Shown here one piece after another: positions 51,590 through 61,089 of a stretch of DNA of 64,000 nucleotides. Under the pieces are notes generated by a model that made no database searches, was not told the DNA's origin, and saw only the letters and a program-made list of their open reading frames with translations. The DNA comes from Halorubrum sp. Atlit-26R (GTDB lineage: Archaea; Halobacteriota; Halobacteria; Halobacteriales; Haloferacaceae): NCBI RefSeq assembly GCF_003666015.1, contig NZ_QPLT01000008.1, positions 117,152 to 181,151 on the forward strand, in the 5' to 3' direction. A program made the translations under genes and the position numbers. Positions within the stretch are counted from its first letter, which is position 1; each line of letters opens with the position of its first letter.

Positions 51590-51607
51590 GAGGATTTCAA
51601 CAGAGCC
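51590..51607 (-). repeat. right inverted repeat of the toxin cassette
   Basis: Reverse complement of the repeat at 50735-50752, perfect over 18 bases. A shorter solo copy, TCTGTTGAAATCCTCA, is at 46723-46738. Confidence 0.75.
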
Positions 51608-51615
51608 AGTTGTTC

Positions 51616-52446
51616 ATGACCCAAATCTCCCGCTTCATCGGGGAAGTTGTGCCGGTTACTCAAAGAGTTGCTGGCGATAGAGGCGAATCCGCCGCCCCGG
51701 ACGGTGGCGGCGGATTCGCCGACTACGCGCTTGTTTCCCTCCATTGTCTCTGGATTTACCTCGATTCATCGTACCGCATAACGATCGACCTGCTCAAATA
51801 GATTCCACAAATAACCGGGGATATAGGCCTCAACACGGCCGATCTCTCCTCGCCGTTCACGTTGTGTAAGACATTCGACCGGATCAGTGTAAGCGTCTGT
51901 CGAGTGCTGCTGCGCCAGTCGGCGCAGCTGCACGATCTCTCTGAACACGCCGCGATCGACGCCACGTTCTACGACCGCTCACCAGCCAGCCGCCACTACT
52001 GCCAGCGAATCAGCTACCGCGTTCAGAAGCTCAAAGTTACAAAACTCGTCGATAAAGCGTCTCAAGCCGTTCTTGACGTTCACTGCTCAACGAATCGAGA
52101 AGGAAGCGACGCAGATCTTGCTGAGCAGATCGCCCGCCGGAACGCGGGCGATCTGCGGTCTCTCGCGGCCGATAAAGGCTATGACAAGCAATCGCTTCGT
52201 GAAGGATTACGTGATCTCGGGATCAGACCGCTGATCAAGCACCGCATCTTCGCTCCGTACGACCACGCGCACAACGCTAGAATCAACGATAACAGCTACA
52301 ATCAGCGCTCTATGACTGAAACCGTGAACTCGGCTGTGAAGCGCTCGCTCGGCTTCGCCGAGCGAGCGCGGTCGTGGTTCCGTGAGTTCCGTGAAATCGC
52401 GCTGATGTGTGTCGTCTATAACATCAAACGCTTCGTCAAACAGTGA
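51616..52446 (+). pseudogene. IS5-family transposase with one in-frame stop
   Basis: From ATG 51616 the frame reads MTQISRFIGEVVPVTQ to LLK, meets TAG at 51799-51801 (codon 62), and then continues IPQITGDIGLNTADLSS without a shift to the C-terminal VVYNIKRFVKQ. A Glu is expected at the stop in relatives. The rest has the usual ATFYDRS, HCSTNREGSDADLAE and GYDKQSLRE features of haloarchaeal IS5 transposases. One base change disables it. Confidence 0.75.
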
Positions 52447-52757
52447 ATCTCTCCGCCTTACAGCGATTCAACACAGCCGAGTCATCAGATACAGGGTGTG
52501 TCCCGGTTGAAGATGGCTTCGTGTACGGTTCTGAGAACTCAGTCATGGTACAGACGAACTGTAAGTAGAAATCAATCTGGAGCGTCATGTACTGCTGTTG
52601 TTCGCCTTTTCATCAACGCCCTCCATCACGTTCAGGCCACATACTTGTATTTCGTAAACCAGATTTCAAGTGTTCAACTACCGAACACTCGCTCACAATT
52701 TTCGATCTAGTACAGAAGTTAACGCAAAGTTCTACTCTACTAATTCCCACCTGCGGT
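52447..52757. other. IS right end and no gene
   Basis: CGATTCAACACAGCC near 52466 resembles the IS5-type end GATTTCAACAGAGCC. The remaining bases have no supported gene and no strong hairpin. Confidence 0.4.
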
Positions 52758-53909
52758 ATGACAAAAAAAGACGACAACCGCCTCAATTCAAAACGGCGCA
52801 CGTTCCTGAAAGGTTCAGCAGCGGCCGCATTCGCCGCCACGGGACTGTCGGCAGTCCCCGGCAGCTCTGTGGCGACGAGCGGACCGGAACCCATCGACCC
52901 GGATGAACACGAGCTTCCGAACAGTGATGTGAAGAAGCTCCAGATTAACGAAGAAGTGCGGGATGTCACTCACCACTGGGCGCTGTTGACGACCGACTAC
53001 GACCTGACCCTTCAGCGGATTCGGGAAGCCGATGCACCGGACGCGCAGAAGCGGAGGGTGCGTGCCTTCCTGAAGGACGTCTGGGATGCGTATCCGACCG
53101 AGCGTGTCACCGACGGCAACGAAGTCACCGTCGAACTCGCTGACTCGGCCAGCGGCGGGCTTGGAGACAACGCAGAGAAGAAATTCGACAAGGCTGCAGA
53201 GATCGTTGCGGACGGAACTTCGATCGTCGACGGACCCGTCCAGCCGGAGTGGGCTGTCTCCACCCACCGGAAGATGGCTGAGCTCTCCGCCAACAAGATG
53301 AACGTCTCAGGGGCGAGCGAAATCGCCGGGCACGCAGACGACCCCGACTACTGGGACCCGGAAATCCCGAACTGGCTTCCTGGTTTCGTGAAGGACGCGA
53401 TCAACCAGGTGATGCATTCCTACGGGCACTACTACAACCCAGGCCTGCTCGGTGGGACTGGTGGTGCTCCGAGCAACGCGAAGGAGTACTTCAACAAGGC
53501 TCAGGATGCTGATGACTCGGGGAACACCAGCGATGCCCGTGAGAAGGCTGGCTGGGCGTGCCACTTCGTCGTCGACGTCGGGGGGCCGCTCCACACGGGC
53601 GCGGAAGCCAGTCAAGCTGCCAACTCCTCGGTCCACTTCGACTACGAGGGCTGGGTGGCCAACAACTGGAACTCCGGCGAGAACTTCTCCGACGAGATCG
53701 ACAACAACACGTACTACCCCATCAACAGTCCCTCGCAGGCCACGAAGGACCTCGCTGGGGTCTCCAACGACTACGTCGGGACGATCTTCGACACGATCAA
53801 CAACAACCCCGACTCGTGGAAGGATGACGACGATGTCATCGATGCGACCGAGAACGTCCTCGTGAAGACGGGCTACTACAACAAGGGCTTCCTACAGGAA
53901 ATCTTCTGA
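52758..53909 (+). CDS. Tat-exported zinc phospholipase C/P1-nuclease-like protein
   Basis: ATG 52758 precedes KKDDNRLNSKRRTFLKGS, a twin-arginine signal. The mature protein has the His/Asp ligand pattern of the zinc PLC and P1 nuclease group: THHWALLTTDYD, MHSYGHYYNPGL, AGWACHFVVDVGGPLHTG and SVHFDYEGWV. Such enzymes hydrolyse phospholipids or nucleic acids outside the cell. The fold is clear, the substrate is not. A twin-arginine route implies folding with metal in the cytoplasm. Confidence 0.7.
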   Translation: MTKKDDNRLNSKRRTFLKGSAAAAFAATGLSAVPGSSVATSGPEPIDPDEHELPNSDVKKLQINEEVRDVTHHWALLTTDYDLTLQRIREADAPDAQKRRVRAFLKDVWDAYPTERVTDGNEVTVELADSASGGLGDNAEKKFDKAAEIVADGTSIVDGPVQPEWAVSTHRKMAELSANKMNVSGASEIAGHADDPDYWDPEIPNWLPGFVKDAINQVMHSYGHYYNPGLLGGTGGAPSNAKEYFNKAQDADDSGNTSDAREKAGWACHFVVDVGGPLHTGAEASQAANSSVHFDYEGWVANNWNSGENFSDEIDNNTYYPINSPSQATKDLAGVSNDYVGTIFDTINNNPDSWKDDDDVIDATENVLVKTGYYNKGFLQEIF

Positions 53910-53957
53910 GGAAGCGCCGCCCAAAAGTATTCATCAACCGCGAATAACTTTCTAGCT

Positions 53958-54440
53958 ATGAGTAGCACCACCACAACCGGCCGGAGAAGTATAGACGCAG
54001 CAATTACTGGATTCGCCATCATCGGCAGTCTCCTCGCGATCGTGAGGGGACTGCGAATCCTAAAAATCGGGAATCTAGACTTCGTTATCGCGATCGGCTT
54101 CCCAGCCGTCATCGCGACACTCGCATACCTCCACTACAACCGCGACGAAGAACCCGCCATCGCCGTCGGTCTCGGACTGTGGGGCGTCGTCGCTGGCGCG
54201 ATTGCCCTGTTCGGGACCTTCTTCGTTGTCATGGATAACCCAGCTACCGTTTCAGATGCCCCGCTGAGCTCGTCACTGTTCGCGAGCACGATCGCTAACT
54301 TCGTGCTTGGTGTGATTGCGCTCTCCGGGCTGTACGCCGCCGCTGGTTCCTACAAATCCCGCGCACTCGTACTGTTAGCTCCAGTAACGCAGTTCATCGC
54401 ATTCAGCATCGCGGCCCTGCTCGTCCCCATCATCACGTAG
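53958..54440 (+). CDS. membrane protein, five helices
   Basis: A 160-residue protein with helices near 15-35, 43-60, 68-95, 112-130 and 138-158 and no conserved polar site. It lies 50 bases after the phospholipase-like gene and 5 before the lipoprotein, so it may anchor or export neighbours. The family is unknown. Confidence 0.55.
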   Translation: MSSTTTTGRRSIDAAITGFAIIGSLLAIVRGLRILKIGNLDFVIAIGFPAVIATLAYLHYNRDEEPAIAVGLGLWGVVAGAIALFGTFFVVMDNPATVSDAPLSSSLFASTIANFVLGVIALSGLYAAAGSYKSRALVLLAPVTQFIAFSIAALLVPIIT

Positions 54441-54444
54441 ACCG

Positions 54445-54848
54445 ATGGGTGACACACAGCCTCCAACTTTTGTTCGGCGGACGGTGCTCGTAGGTACAGC
54501 TGCTGGTCTACTTGGAGGAGTCGCCGGCTGTCTCTCCGCGTCCCCCGAAGGCTCATCGGACCTGATTCTCATTAATCACAACGAGAATCCAGTCACGGCC
54601 ACCATCACCGTGACTAACAGCAATGGAGAGACTCTCACCTCCACGGAGCTTGAGGTCCCCGTCGTCGAACGGAATACGGAACCAAATGCATCAATCGACG
54701 ACGCCTTCGAGAGCGACGGTCAGTATCCGTCTCCGTGGACGTGACAGATGGGCCTTTAGTTACCGAAGAACTGGACGTAACAGAGACGGACGATGACTCG
54801 GATAGCCACTCGATAGAACTCGACGGTAGCGAGATTACGTTCTCATAG
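54445..54848 (+). pseudogene. Tat lipoprotein gene with a late frameshift
   Basis: The N-terminus TFVRRTVLVGTAAGLLGGVAGC has twin arginines and a lipobox. After EPNASIDDAFESDG (near 54720) the frame goes wrong and stops at 54742-54744. The other frame continues SVSVDVTDGPLVTEELDVTET and ends with DGSEITFS at 54848. A beta-sandwich-like protein of about 134 residues was interrupted, so this copy is decayed or mis-sequenced. Confidence 0.6.
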
Positions 54849-54911
54849 CAGCAAGCAGAATCACTCAATGTGGACGCCAAGGTCTCTCACATATGAACTA
54901 ACCTCCCAGAT

Positions 54912-55292
54912 ATGTTTGACTCAACCAATTCAAATCTCACCCGGCGAGCAGTCCTCGAGGGTACAGTCACAGGCTTACTCGCTAGCGTAGCAGGATGTAT
55001 CGAGATGGGCGGGTCGGGTGCGACCGATGCGTACATCACCAACTACACAGACAGTACGCAGACGATCTCATTATTGATTGAAACCGCTGAAAGCGGCCAT
55101 ACCGAGATCGATACGGAAGTGACGATTCCGTCGAACGAACACCGGAATCCGACTGCTCAAGACAAAATCACGTGGGGTGACACGTACACAGTTTCAGTTA
55201 GCGCAGAAGACGGGCCATCAACGACATACACGTGGGAAGACCCACAAGACCCACTCTACATCGCATTCCGTGCTGACGGATTCTCGTTCTAG
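54912..55292 (+). CDS. Tat lipoprotein, intact relative of the 54445 gene
   Basis: NLTRRAVLEGTVTGLLASVAGC is a twin-arginine plus lipobox signal. The mature part (YITNYTDSTQTISLLIETAESGHTEIDTEVTI) is a small beta sandwich like the 54445 product. Together they look like a duplicated surface protein. Length 126. Confidence 0.65.
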   Translation: MFDSTNSNLTRRAVLEGTVTGLLASVAGCIEMGGSGATDAYITNYTDSTQTISLLIETAESGHTEIDTEVTIPSNEHRNPTAQDKITWGDTYTVSVSAEDGPSTTYTWEDPQDPLYIAFRADGFSF

Positions 55293-55415
55293 ACAATGAA
55301 GGGGACGCCAGAATTCTGGAATACCACCAACTAACCGATGGGGTGGAGTGGGGTGACGTGATTCCCTGAAACGAAAAATCTCGTGTAGTTGGAATTGCTC
55401 TACAGCCAGGAGTCT

Positions 55416-56696
55416 CTAGTCGGCGGAGACAGTGATGGACGAGTGCGCGAACCAGTTGCCGTACGAGAGGATGTGCTCGCTCGAGTCCCAGGTGTCGTGG
55501 ATCTCGAGTTCTGCGACTATGTCCGTCCCATCGTTGTTGTAGCCAACGACGCACACCGAGTGCTGATCGTAGGTGTCTTCGTCTGGCGGATAGTCCTCTA
55601 CACGTCCACCACCTGTGAGGTTCAGCATGAATGGACGGCTATCTTGCTCGGTTTCCGACATGACGAACTCGAGGCCAGTGTTGATGTGCTGACTGGCACT
55701 GTAGTCGTTGTCGCCTTCGGTGTAGTCTTCGATGCCGTCCACCATTGGAGACGCGACCAAGTCGCCAGGACCGCTAACGTTCCCGTCGAGGTTGAGCACG
55801 AGTTCGAGCGGTGGAGTACTACCGCCCACGTTCGTCTCCATCTTCTGGTGGAGGCGGTCGATGATCGATTCTCGTTCGTCGTCCTGCCACGAGTAGACGT
55901 TTTCGTGGAAGCCGATGATCATCGACGCTGAGATTGGCGTACAGCCGTCCCACTTGTTCCAGCTGTCGGCTCCGGTTCCGATGCTAGTGGAGTCGGCGTT
56001 ACCGGAGTCGGTTTCCGTCCAGACGGGAACGCCAGCGAGGTTCCCATCCGTCGGGGAGATCCCCTCGGTTCCGTACGTCCTGTCTTCCCCGTAGGTACCG
56101 TCTTGGACGAGCTCCCAGCGGTGTTCGGAATCCGTCCCCGTGAACTGTAGCTCGCCGGGGCTACCTGCTCTGAGGTGGGAGACTGACCCGTCTTGAACGT
56201 TGAGGACTTGACTACCGCCAACTTCGAGACCGTACGCGATACCGCCGGTGTAGATCGGGTGGCCTGCCGAGAGGTCAGCTTGCTGTGCGACCGTTGCTTC
56301 CGCAGATACTAGTTTCTGTGTGGGCGAGGTGCCGGTACTGTATTCGAGGACCGGTTCGCGAGAGCGGTGGGCGCTCGTAGTGATGTATCCAACTTCTTCG
56401 TCCTTCTTGCGAACGGGGAAGACGTACGCGGTACGGACGTACTTCTCGGATGCGTCTTCCAGAGCGGGCATGTAGAAGGGGCGGGGTTTGCCAAGGGTGG
56501 CGTTCGCCCAGTCCGTGAATTTGCCGGAGCCCGCGACTTGGCGGCGCTTCAGTTCAGCTGCCTTCCGTGCGACCTTCGGAGGGATGGTTTCTGAAACCCT
56601 CGATGAAGGGGTTCCTGCGATTGCGGAGCCGGATAGTGTAGCAGCACCTAGGGCTGCACCGGTTGCTGCGAGGAAGCTCCGCCGTCCGACCGACAA
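55416..56696 (-). CDS. Tat-exported cysteine peptidase-like protein
   Basis: GRRSFLAATGAALGAATLSG is a twin-arginine signal. A papain-like or C39-like core is suggested by WDGCTPISASMIIGFHE (Cys), DQHSVCVVGYN (His) and EIHDTWDSSEH (Asp). The N-terminal 230 residues are beta-rich and may be a prodomain or substrate-binding part. C39-type peptidases process peptide toxins, which would fit an export cluster, but the fit rests on the three motifs only. Length 426. Confidence 0.6.
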   Translation of the reverse strand: MSVGRRSFLAATGAALGAATLSGSAIAGTPSSRVSETIPPKVARKAAELKRRQVAGSGKFTDWANATLGKPRPFYMPALEDASEKYVRTAYVFPVRKKDEEVGYITTSAHRSREPVLEYSTGTSPTQKLVSAEATVAQQADLSAGHPIYTGGIAYGLEVGGSQVLNVQDGSVSHLRAGSPGELQFTGTDSEHRWELVQDGTYGEDRTYGTEGISPTDGNLAGVPVWTETDSGNADSTSIGTGADSWNKWDGCTPISASMIIGFHENVYSWQDDERESIIDRLHQKMETNVGGSTPPLELVLNLDGNVSGPGDLVASPMVDGIEDYTEGDNDYSASQHINTGLEFVMSETEQDSRPFMLNLTGGGRVEDYPPDEDTYDQHSVCVVGYNNDGTDIVAELEIHDTWDSSEHILSYGNWFAHSSITVSAD

Positions 56697-56912
56697 ACGC
56701 GACTCTGAGTTTTCGGATGGTGGGTCTTACATGGGATTTAACCCATTCACTTGTCAACACCATTTCGTATTTACGTTACTTACTGTTATTATTAAACCAG
56801 ATAAGTTCATACTTTAGGCAACCCAAAAGCATCAGACATTGACCGCTCGATCACCTCCTAAACATACACTCACAACCTAATTTTAAGCCGCTCTACATTC
56901 CAATCCCACAAG
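56697..56912. other. intergenic region
   Basis: 216 AT-rich bases between divergent genes. TATTTACGTTACTTACTG near 56768 may be a promoter. No gene is supported. Confidence 0.35.
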
Positions 56913-57312
56913 ATGAACGCGACAAACCAAGACCGATACCACACTGCCCGAATCAGCTCCTATATGCTAGCAGGATATGTTCTTTTAGTCGCCGCACTCA
57001 TTAGCGGTCTCCTGAACTGTATTCCACTCCCCAACATCGAACCAATCTCAGTTAACGTAGACATCTCAATTCTTGCTTTCGTTATCCTCCCGCTCATCCT
57101 CGCGCTCTGATAACGCGAGCAGCTACACAAACACCTACAGAAATCGTTCTTGGACTTCTCGCAATTCCATGCCTGCTTGTCGGCATCTGGACGTTGTACG
57201 AGTACTTTATCGCTCAGCCCGGTGTCTCTGGGGTGGAATGCTAACCATCACAACCGGCTCAATTCTAGCCTTTGCCGTCCTCATAGACGCCACTATTGAA
57301 CATCTGATTTAA
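56913..57312 (+). pseudogene. membrane protein gene with frameshifts
   Basis: ATG 56913 gives a 65-residue two-helix protein that stops at 57108-57110. In another frame LITRAATQTPTEIVLGLLAIPCLLVGIWTLYEYF follows directly, and in a third MLTITTGSILAFAVLIDATIEHLI ends at 57312. Two shifts would join four helices. It may be decayed or a set of very small genes. Confidence 0.4.
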
Positions 57313-57327
57313 AAACCGCGCTAGCAA

Positions 57328-58263
57328 CTACTGGTACGATCGGGTCGATGAGCTTGCATCCGTGTACGCGACGAAGGCGTCCTCAATAGTACCGGACTCG
57401 ACATCGAATGTCGCAATCGATTGTTCGCTCTCGATATCCGCAAGTGCTTGATACCGCACGTTTGGCTCCTGGCACGCGATAACCAACTTCTCGTTAATGA
57501 CTTCCACGCCAGCAACTCCCTCCGTCTGCCGAGCGCGTTCAACAGAGGCTTCAGACGGTGATTGACCACCAGAGAACTGGACGAAGAGCCGGGAGACGAC
57601 GCCGGCTTCATCGCGAACCTCACTCGGCGTCCCTTCCGCGACTAATTGCCCATCGGCAAGCAAGCCCACTCGATCACAGACTCGTTCGACTTGGTCGAGC
57701 ACATGACTCGAGAAGAACACTGTCGCTCCACGCCGATTTTCTGCCGCGACAAGCTCTCGAACTAACCGCGTTCCGTGTGGGTCCAGCCCTGAGAATGGCT
57801 CATCCAGAATCAACAGCTGTGGTTCCCCCACGAGCGCCATCGCAAGTCCAAGCCGCTGCTGCATTCCCTTCGAGTAATCGCGCGCTGGCTTGCCTGCTAC
57901 ATCACCCAACCCAACTCGTGATAAGAGCGTTTCCGCGTCCTCGTCGGTGTTCTTCGTATCGATTATGAATTCGACGTGCTGGCGGCCAGTTAACGTCGCA
58001 TAGACGCCGAATCGGTCGGGCAGAATCCCTACTCGCTTATGAACGGCAGACGTCTCGGCCTGTGCATCGAACCCGAGTACATGAGCGTCTCCATGAGTCG
58101 GGCGAATATAGTCCATCAACAAGTCGATGGTCGTCGATTTACCCGCGCCATTTGGTCCGAGGAATCCATACACTTCACCCTCTTCAACAGTCAGCTTGAG
58201 GCTATCCAAGGCAGTCGTTGAACCGTACGCTTTCGTGAGATTCGTGGTTTGAATTGCAGGCAT
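57328..58263 (-). CDS. ABC transporter ATPase
   Basis: A 311-residue NatA/CcmA-type ATPase: GFLGPNGAGKSTTID (Walker A), YSKGMQQRLGLAMAL (signature), LLILDEPFSGLDP (Walker B), FFSSHVLDQVE (switch His). The C-terminal 80 residues are a regulatory beta domain. It starts ten bases after the permease stop in the same direction. It powers export through the 58273 permease. The 49787 gene is its broken paralog. Confidence 0.85.
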   Translation of the reverse strand: MPAIQTTNLTKAYGSTTALDSLKLTVEEGEVYGFLGPNGAGKSTTIDLLMDYIRPTHGDAHVLGFDAQAETSAVHKRVGILPDRFGVYATLTGRQHVEFIIDTKNTDEDAETLLSRVGLGDVAGKPARDYSKGMQQRLGLAMALVGEPQLLILDEPFSGLDPHGTRLVRELVAAENRRGATVFFSSHVLDQVERVCDRVGLLADGQLVAEGTPSEVRDEAGVVSRLFVQFSGGQSPSEASVERARQTEGVAGVEVINEKLVIACQEPNVRYQALADIESEQSIATFDVESGTIEDAFVAYTDASSSTRSYQ

Positions 58264-58272
58264 TGGGTTTCG

Positions 58273-60192
58273 TTACGTGAGGTCGGTTGTTTGGAAGTGG
58301 TACACGGTCATTGCGAGTACGCCGACTAAACCGAGGATGAGGAAGACTCCAGCAACCCACGGTTCCAGCACAAGAGGGACGGTTTGGTTGCTGTAAGCTG
58401 TGTCGACGACGAGTGTAGGCGAGATGAAGGCATTGTTCGGTTCGCCAGCTGCCTGTTGAATCTGTAAGGCTGTGGCATAGGTGGCACTGGAGTTACCGAT
58501 TCCGAGCACCCAGTTTGAGATGACGTTGAACAGGTGCCGGGGGAACAGACGCCGGGTTAGGAAGTAGACTGTATCGGGCGGGGGCCTGTATAGTGAGTAC
58601 GATGGGTTGGCGACGAAGCTGTAGATCGACCGCTGGATGACTTGCCAGAGCCCCGCGATGAGAACGTAGCCGAATCCAAGGGCTGCTGATCGAGTAGTCG
58701 TCGAGGCGATTGCGGAGATACTCACGATGAGGACAGCGTGAAAACTGACGTAGAGAATACTTACGGCCAGCATACCGATGAATACGAACGGCGAAAAGAG
58801 GCCATGCCAGAGAATCCCGAGGCTGCTGCCGATGAGCAGTCCGTACACGAGAGGAGTGGTGACAGCGAATATGAGTGCAACTGTTTTGCCGAGAATAACT
58901 CCGGTACGCGAGATTGGGGTGCCGGTCGTATAGCGGATTGCACCAGATTCACGCTCATTCACGATAGTACGGAACCCGAAAAAGACAGGGCCGAGGATGC
59001 CAAACAACGCGACAGGAATCTGGAAAGCGGCAAGCGTGATGTCGGCACCAAGAGTTTCGGACGCAAGGGGAATTGCTCCGGTGAGCTGCCAGAGGACTCC
59101 GAGGATTACGAGGACAAATAGGAGTGGCGTTCCAATTGACTGCGATTTGTGAGTGAACTCGCGGCGTGCAACAGGCATCCAGGCCGATACTCGTAAGCGG
59201 TCACGATCGGAGACGAGAACCGAAAACACGCTGAATGGGCCACTAAATATGTGTATCCAGAGTTGCCGGAGCTGTATCGGGAAGACGCCCACGAATTTGG
59301 TTGAAAGTGTGCTCACCGGCCGTGTGAGGTCGATAGACTGGAAGCGAATTGCGGCCAGACTAAGCGGTCCAATAAGCCACATGAGGAATGTCAGAGCTGC
59401 AATCCACGGCGATAAGTAGACCGGAGGGTTTGGCCCGAAGACGTGGTTGACAGCGAACCCAGTGTCGCTTGAGGCCGTAATCTGGAGGGCGTCAACGAAG
59501 AACTGATGCGTATTCGGGAGGTCGAGTAGTGTATTCACGAGGGTGCGATACGACGAGCGGGGGAACGCGCGAACAGCGAGAAAGAGGAGCGGATCGTTGG
59601 GTGGATTGCTGATGGTAATTGATTGCCGAGTGAAGAAGCTGTAGATGGAGAGCACATAATTGGTACCGTTGCCAAGCAGCCAGATGGCAGTAATACTGAG
59701 TACAGCCGAGCGGACTGTCGAAGAAGCGGTCGCTGAGATAGCGGTGATGAGGTTGCTGTAGATGATGCAGAAGCCGAGGGCGAGAATGAGGAATCCGAGG
59801 TATGGGATAAGGGGCGGTGGTCCGTATTGTGCCCAGCCGAGGGCTGTGAGACAGAGAACAGCACCTCCGAGTGGGAGAGCTAGTGCGAGACCGCGCCCGA
59901 GGGCTTTGCCGACGAGAACGTCAGTACGGGAAAGGGGTGTACCTGCGGTAACACGAATGGTCCCGGATTCGCGTTCACCGATGATTGATCGAAAGCAGAC
60001 GATGATGGCGGCGAAGCTAACGAGTGTTGTTGCGTTGGAGGCTGTACCGATGGTGAGGAGTGGTCCCTCTGCGATGGGAATGGTCAGAAAGTTGCGTCCA
60101 ACCCAGAAAATTGGGATGGTGAGTAACCAAAGCCATTTTGAGCGGGCGAGGAGGGCGAATTCACGGCGAACAAGCGGGGCTACATACATCAA
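58273..60192 (-). CDS. ABC-2-type permease, two tandem halves
   Basis: The 639-residue protein contains two similar units. ARSKWLWLLTIP, GERESGTIRVTAGTPLSRTDV and SAISATASSTVRSAVLS recur as FTHKSQSIGTPLLF, NERESGAIRYTTGTPISRTGV and SISAIASTTTRSAALGF in the second half. About 12 helices result, so one gene product can form the whole channel. ABC-2 permeases export peptides, polymers or drugs. The start is 60192. The last 40 residues match the fragment at 49622. Confidence 0.8.
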   Translation of the reverse strand: MMYVAPLVRREFALLARSKWLWLLTIPIFWVGRNFLTIPIAEGPLLTIGTASNATTLVSFAAIIVCFRSIIGERESGTIRVTAGTPLSRTDVLVGKALGRGLALALPLGGAVLCLTALGWAQYGPPPLIPYLGFLILALGFCIIYSNLITAISATASSTVRSAVLSITAIWLLGNGTNYVLSIYSFFTRQSITISNPPNDPLLFLAVRAFPRSSYRTLVNTLLDLPNTHQFFVDALQITASSDTGFAVNHVFGPNPPVYLSPWIAALTFLMWLIGPLSLAAIRFQSIDLTRPVSTLSTKFVGVFPIQLRQLWIHIFSGPFSVFSVLVSDRDRLRVSAWMPVARREFTHKSQSIGTPLLFVLVILGVLWQLTGAIPLASETLGADITLAAFQIPVALFGILGPVFFGFRTIVNERESGAIRYTTGTPISRTGVILGKTVALIFAVTTPLVYGLLIGSSLGILWHGLFSPFVFIGMLAVSILYVSFHAVLIVSISAIASTTTRSAALGFGYVLIAGLWQVIQRSIYSFVANPSYSLYRPPPDTVYFLTRRLFPRHLFNVISNWVLGIGNSSATYATALQIQQAAGEPNNAFISPTLVVDTAYSNQTVPLVLEPWVAGVFLILGLVGVLAMTVYHFQTTDLT

Positions 60193-60262
60193 TTTATAGT
60201 TTTCTTGTCGCTATTTTATAGGTATTGATTCTCCCGTAATAAATGAACAAATGGAGCAGAGC

Positions 60263-60979
60263 TTAGGGTGCAGACTCGAGAATCGTCTTCGAACTGTCGA
60301 AGGTTCCGTCAGCGTGTCCGACGAGATTGATCTTGGGATAGTCCCTGTCGATGACTTCTCCGAGGACCGAGTGCTTGAATTCGCCGATCGCTGTGTACTC
60401 GGTCGACGTCGGAGTATCTTCGCCAGGATATCCCTTTTCGATATGTTCGTAGTGCCACACAGGAGACTGCGGGTTGGGGTCGAAGTGGGCTGTGGGCGAT
60501 CCATCGATCTCGCCGTTTTCGACCTCGAACTCCAAGCCGAGAGTGAACGTGTACGCGGTCACACCGGCAATCGATTGGGTGATTGTTGCATCCCCTTCGA
60601 CGGTAGTTGATTCTGGTGACACCGCATCCGTATTGACGTCGTCTGGAGTGTCGACAGTGAACTCCGTCGTCGCGAGATCATCGTAGGCGTCTCGGACAGC
60701 GTCAAGCTGTTCATCGGAGAGGTTGTCGAACGCCTCTTTCGCGTCTTCGGAGTACTCCAGGTCGACGGCTTTCCGCACGAAGTCACGCGCGGTCTCGGGC
60801 TTGTTTGGGTCGACCATCTCAGCTGAGATGTTCTCGCTGCTTTCGTCTGAGGAGTCACTCACCTCGTCTTCGGATGCAGACGCGGTGGCGGGGATAGCAG
60901 CGGCACTAAGGGCTCCTGCGGAGAGCTTCAGGAAGCCACGACGGTTCTGGGATTTGCTGGTTCGATTATCTTCTGGCAT
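60263..60979 (-). CDS. Tat-exported protein (238 aa)
   Basis: NRRGFLKLSAGALSAAAIP is a twin-arginine signal with an Ala-X-Ala cleavage site. An acidic helical region (about 50-105) precedes a beta domain (ATITQSIAGVTAYTFTLGLEFEVENG, HFDPNPQSPVWHYEHI). It has no Cys in the mature part, so it is not a halocin C8-type peptide. Close to the permease, it may be a secreted effector or its carrier. Unknown family. Confidence 0.6.
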   Translation of the reverse strand: MPEDNRTSKSQNRRGFLKLSAGALSAAAIPATASASEDEVSDSSDESSENISAEMVDPNKPETARDFVRKAVDLEYSEDAKEAFDNLSDEQLDAVRDAYDDLATTEFTVDTPDDVNTDAVSPESTTVEGDATITQSIAGVTAYTFTLGLEFEVENGEIDGSPTAHFDPNPQSPVWHYEHIEKGYPGEDTPTSTEYTAIGEFKHSVLGEVIDRDYPKINLVGHADGTFDSSKTILESAP

Positions 60980-61089
60980 ACTGCGCTATAGTAGTTACCC
61001 AGTAAAAACTTTAGATTAATTGATGAAATAATGTTCAAAGACTGAACGTAAGTTCATGTGAAGAACAGAACGTTTGATCCTGTCGAGAT

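Larger units (their letters stand above)
50735..51607. mobile_element. cassette bounded by 18-bp inverted repeats, carrying a toxin-antitoxin pair
   Basis: GGCTCTGTTGAAATCCTC (50735-50752) is the exact reverse complement of 51590-51607. The 873 bases between contain only the antitoxin and toxin genes and no transposase, so the unit looks like a non-autonomous transposon whose ends could be used by IS transposases supplied elsewhere. AGCCAGTT lies just inside or outside both ends (50716, 51604), but no clean target-site duplication is found. Confidence 0.65.

Noticed and set aside
60263..60979. Halocin C8-like precursor
   Set aside because: The mature protein has no cysteines, while the known C8-type peptide is cysteine-rich.
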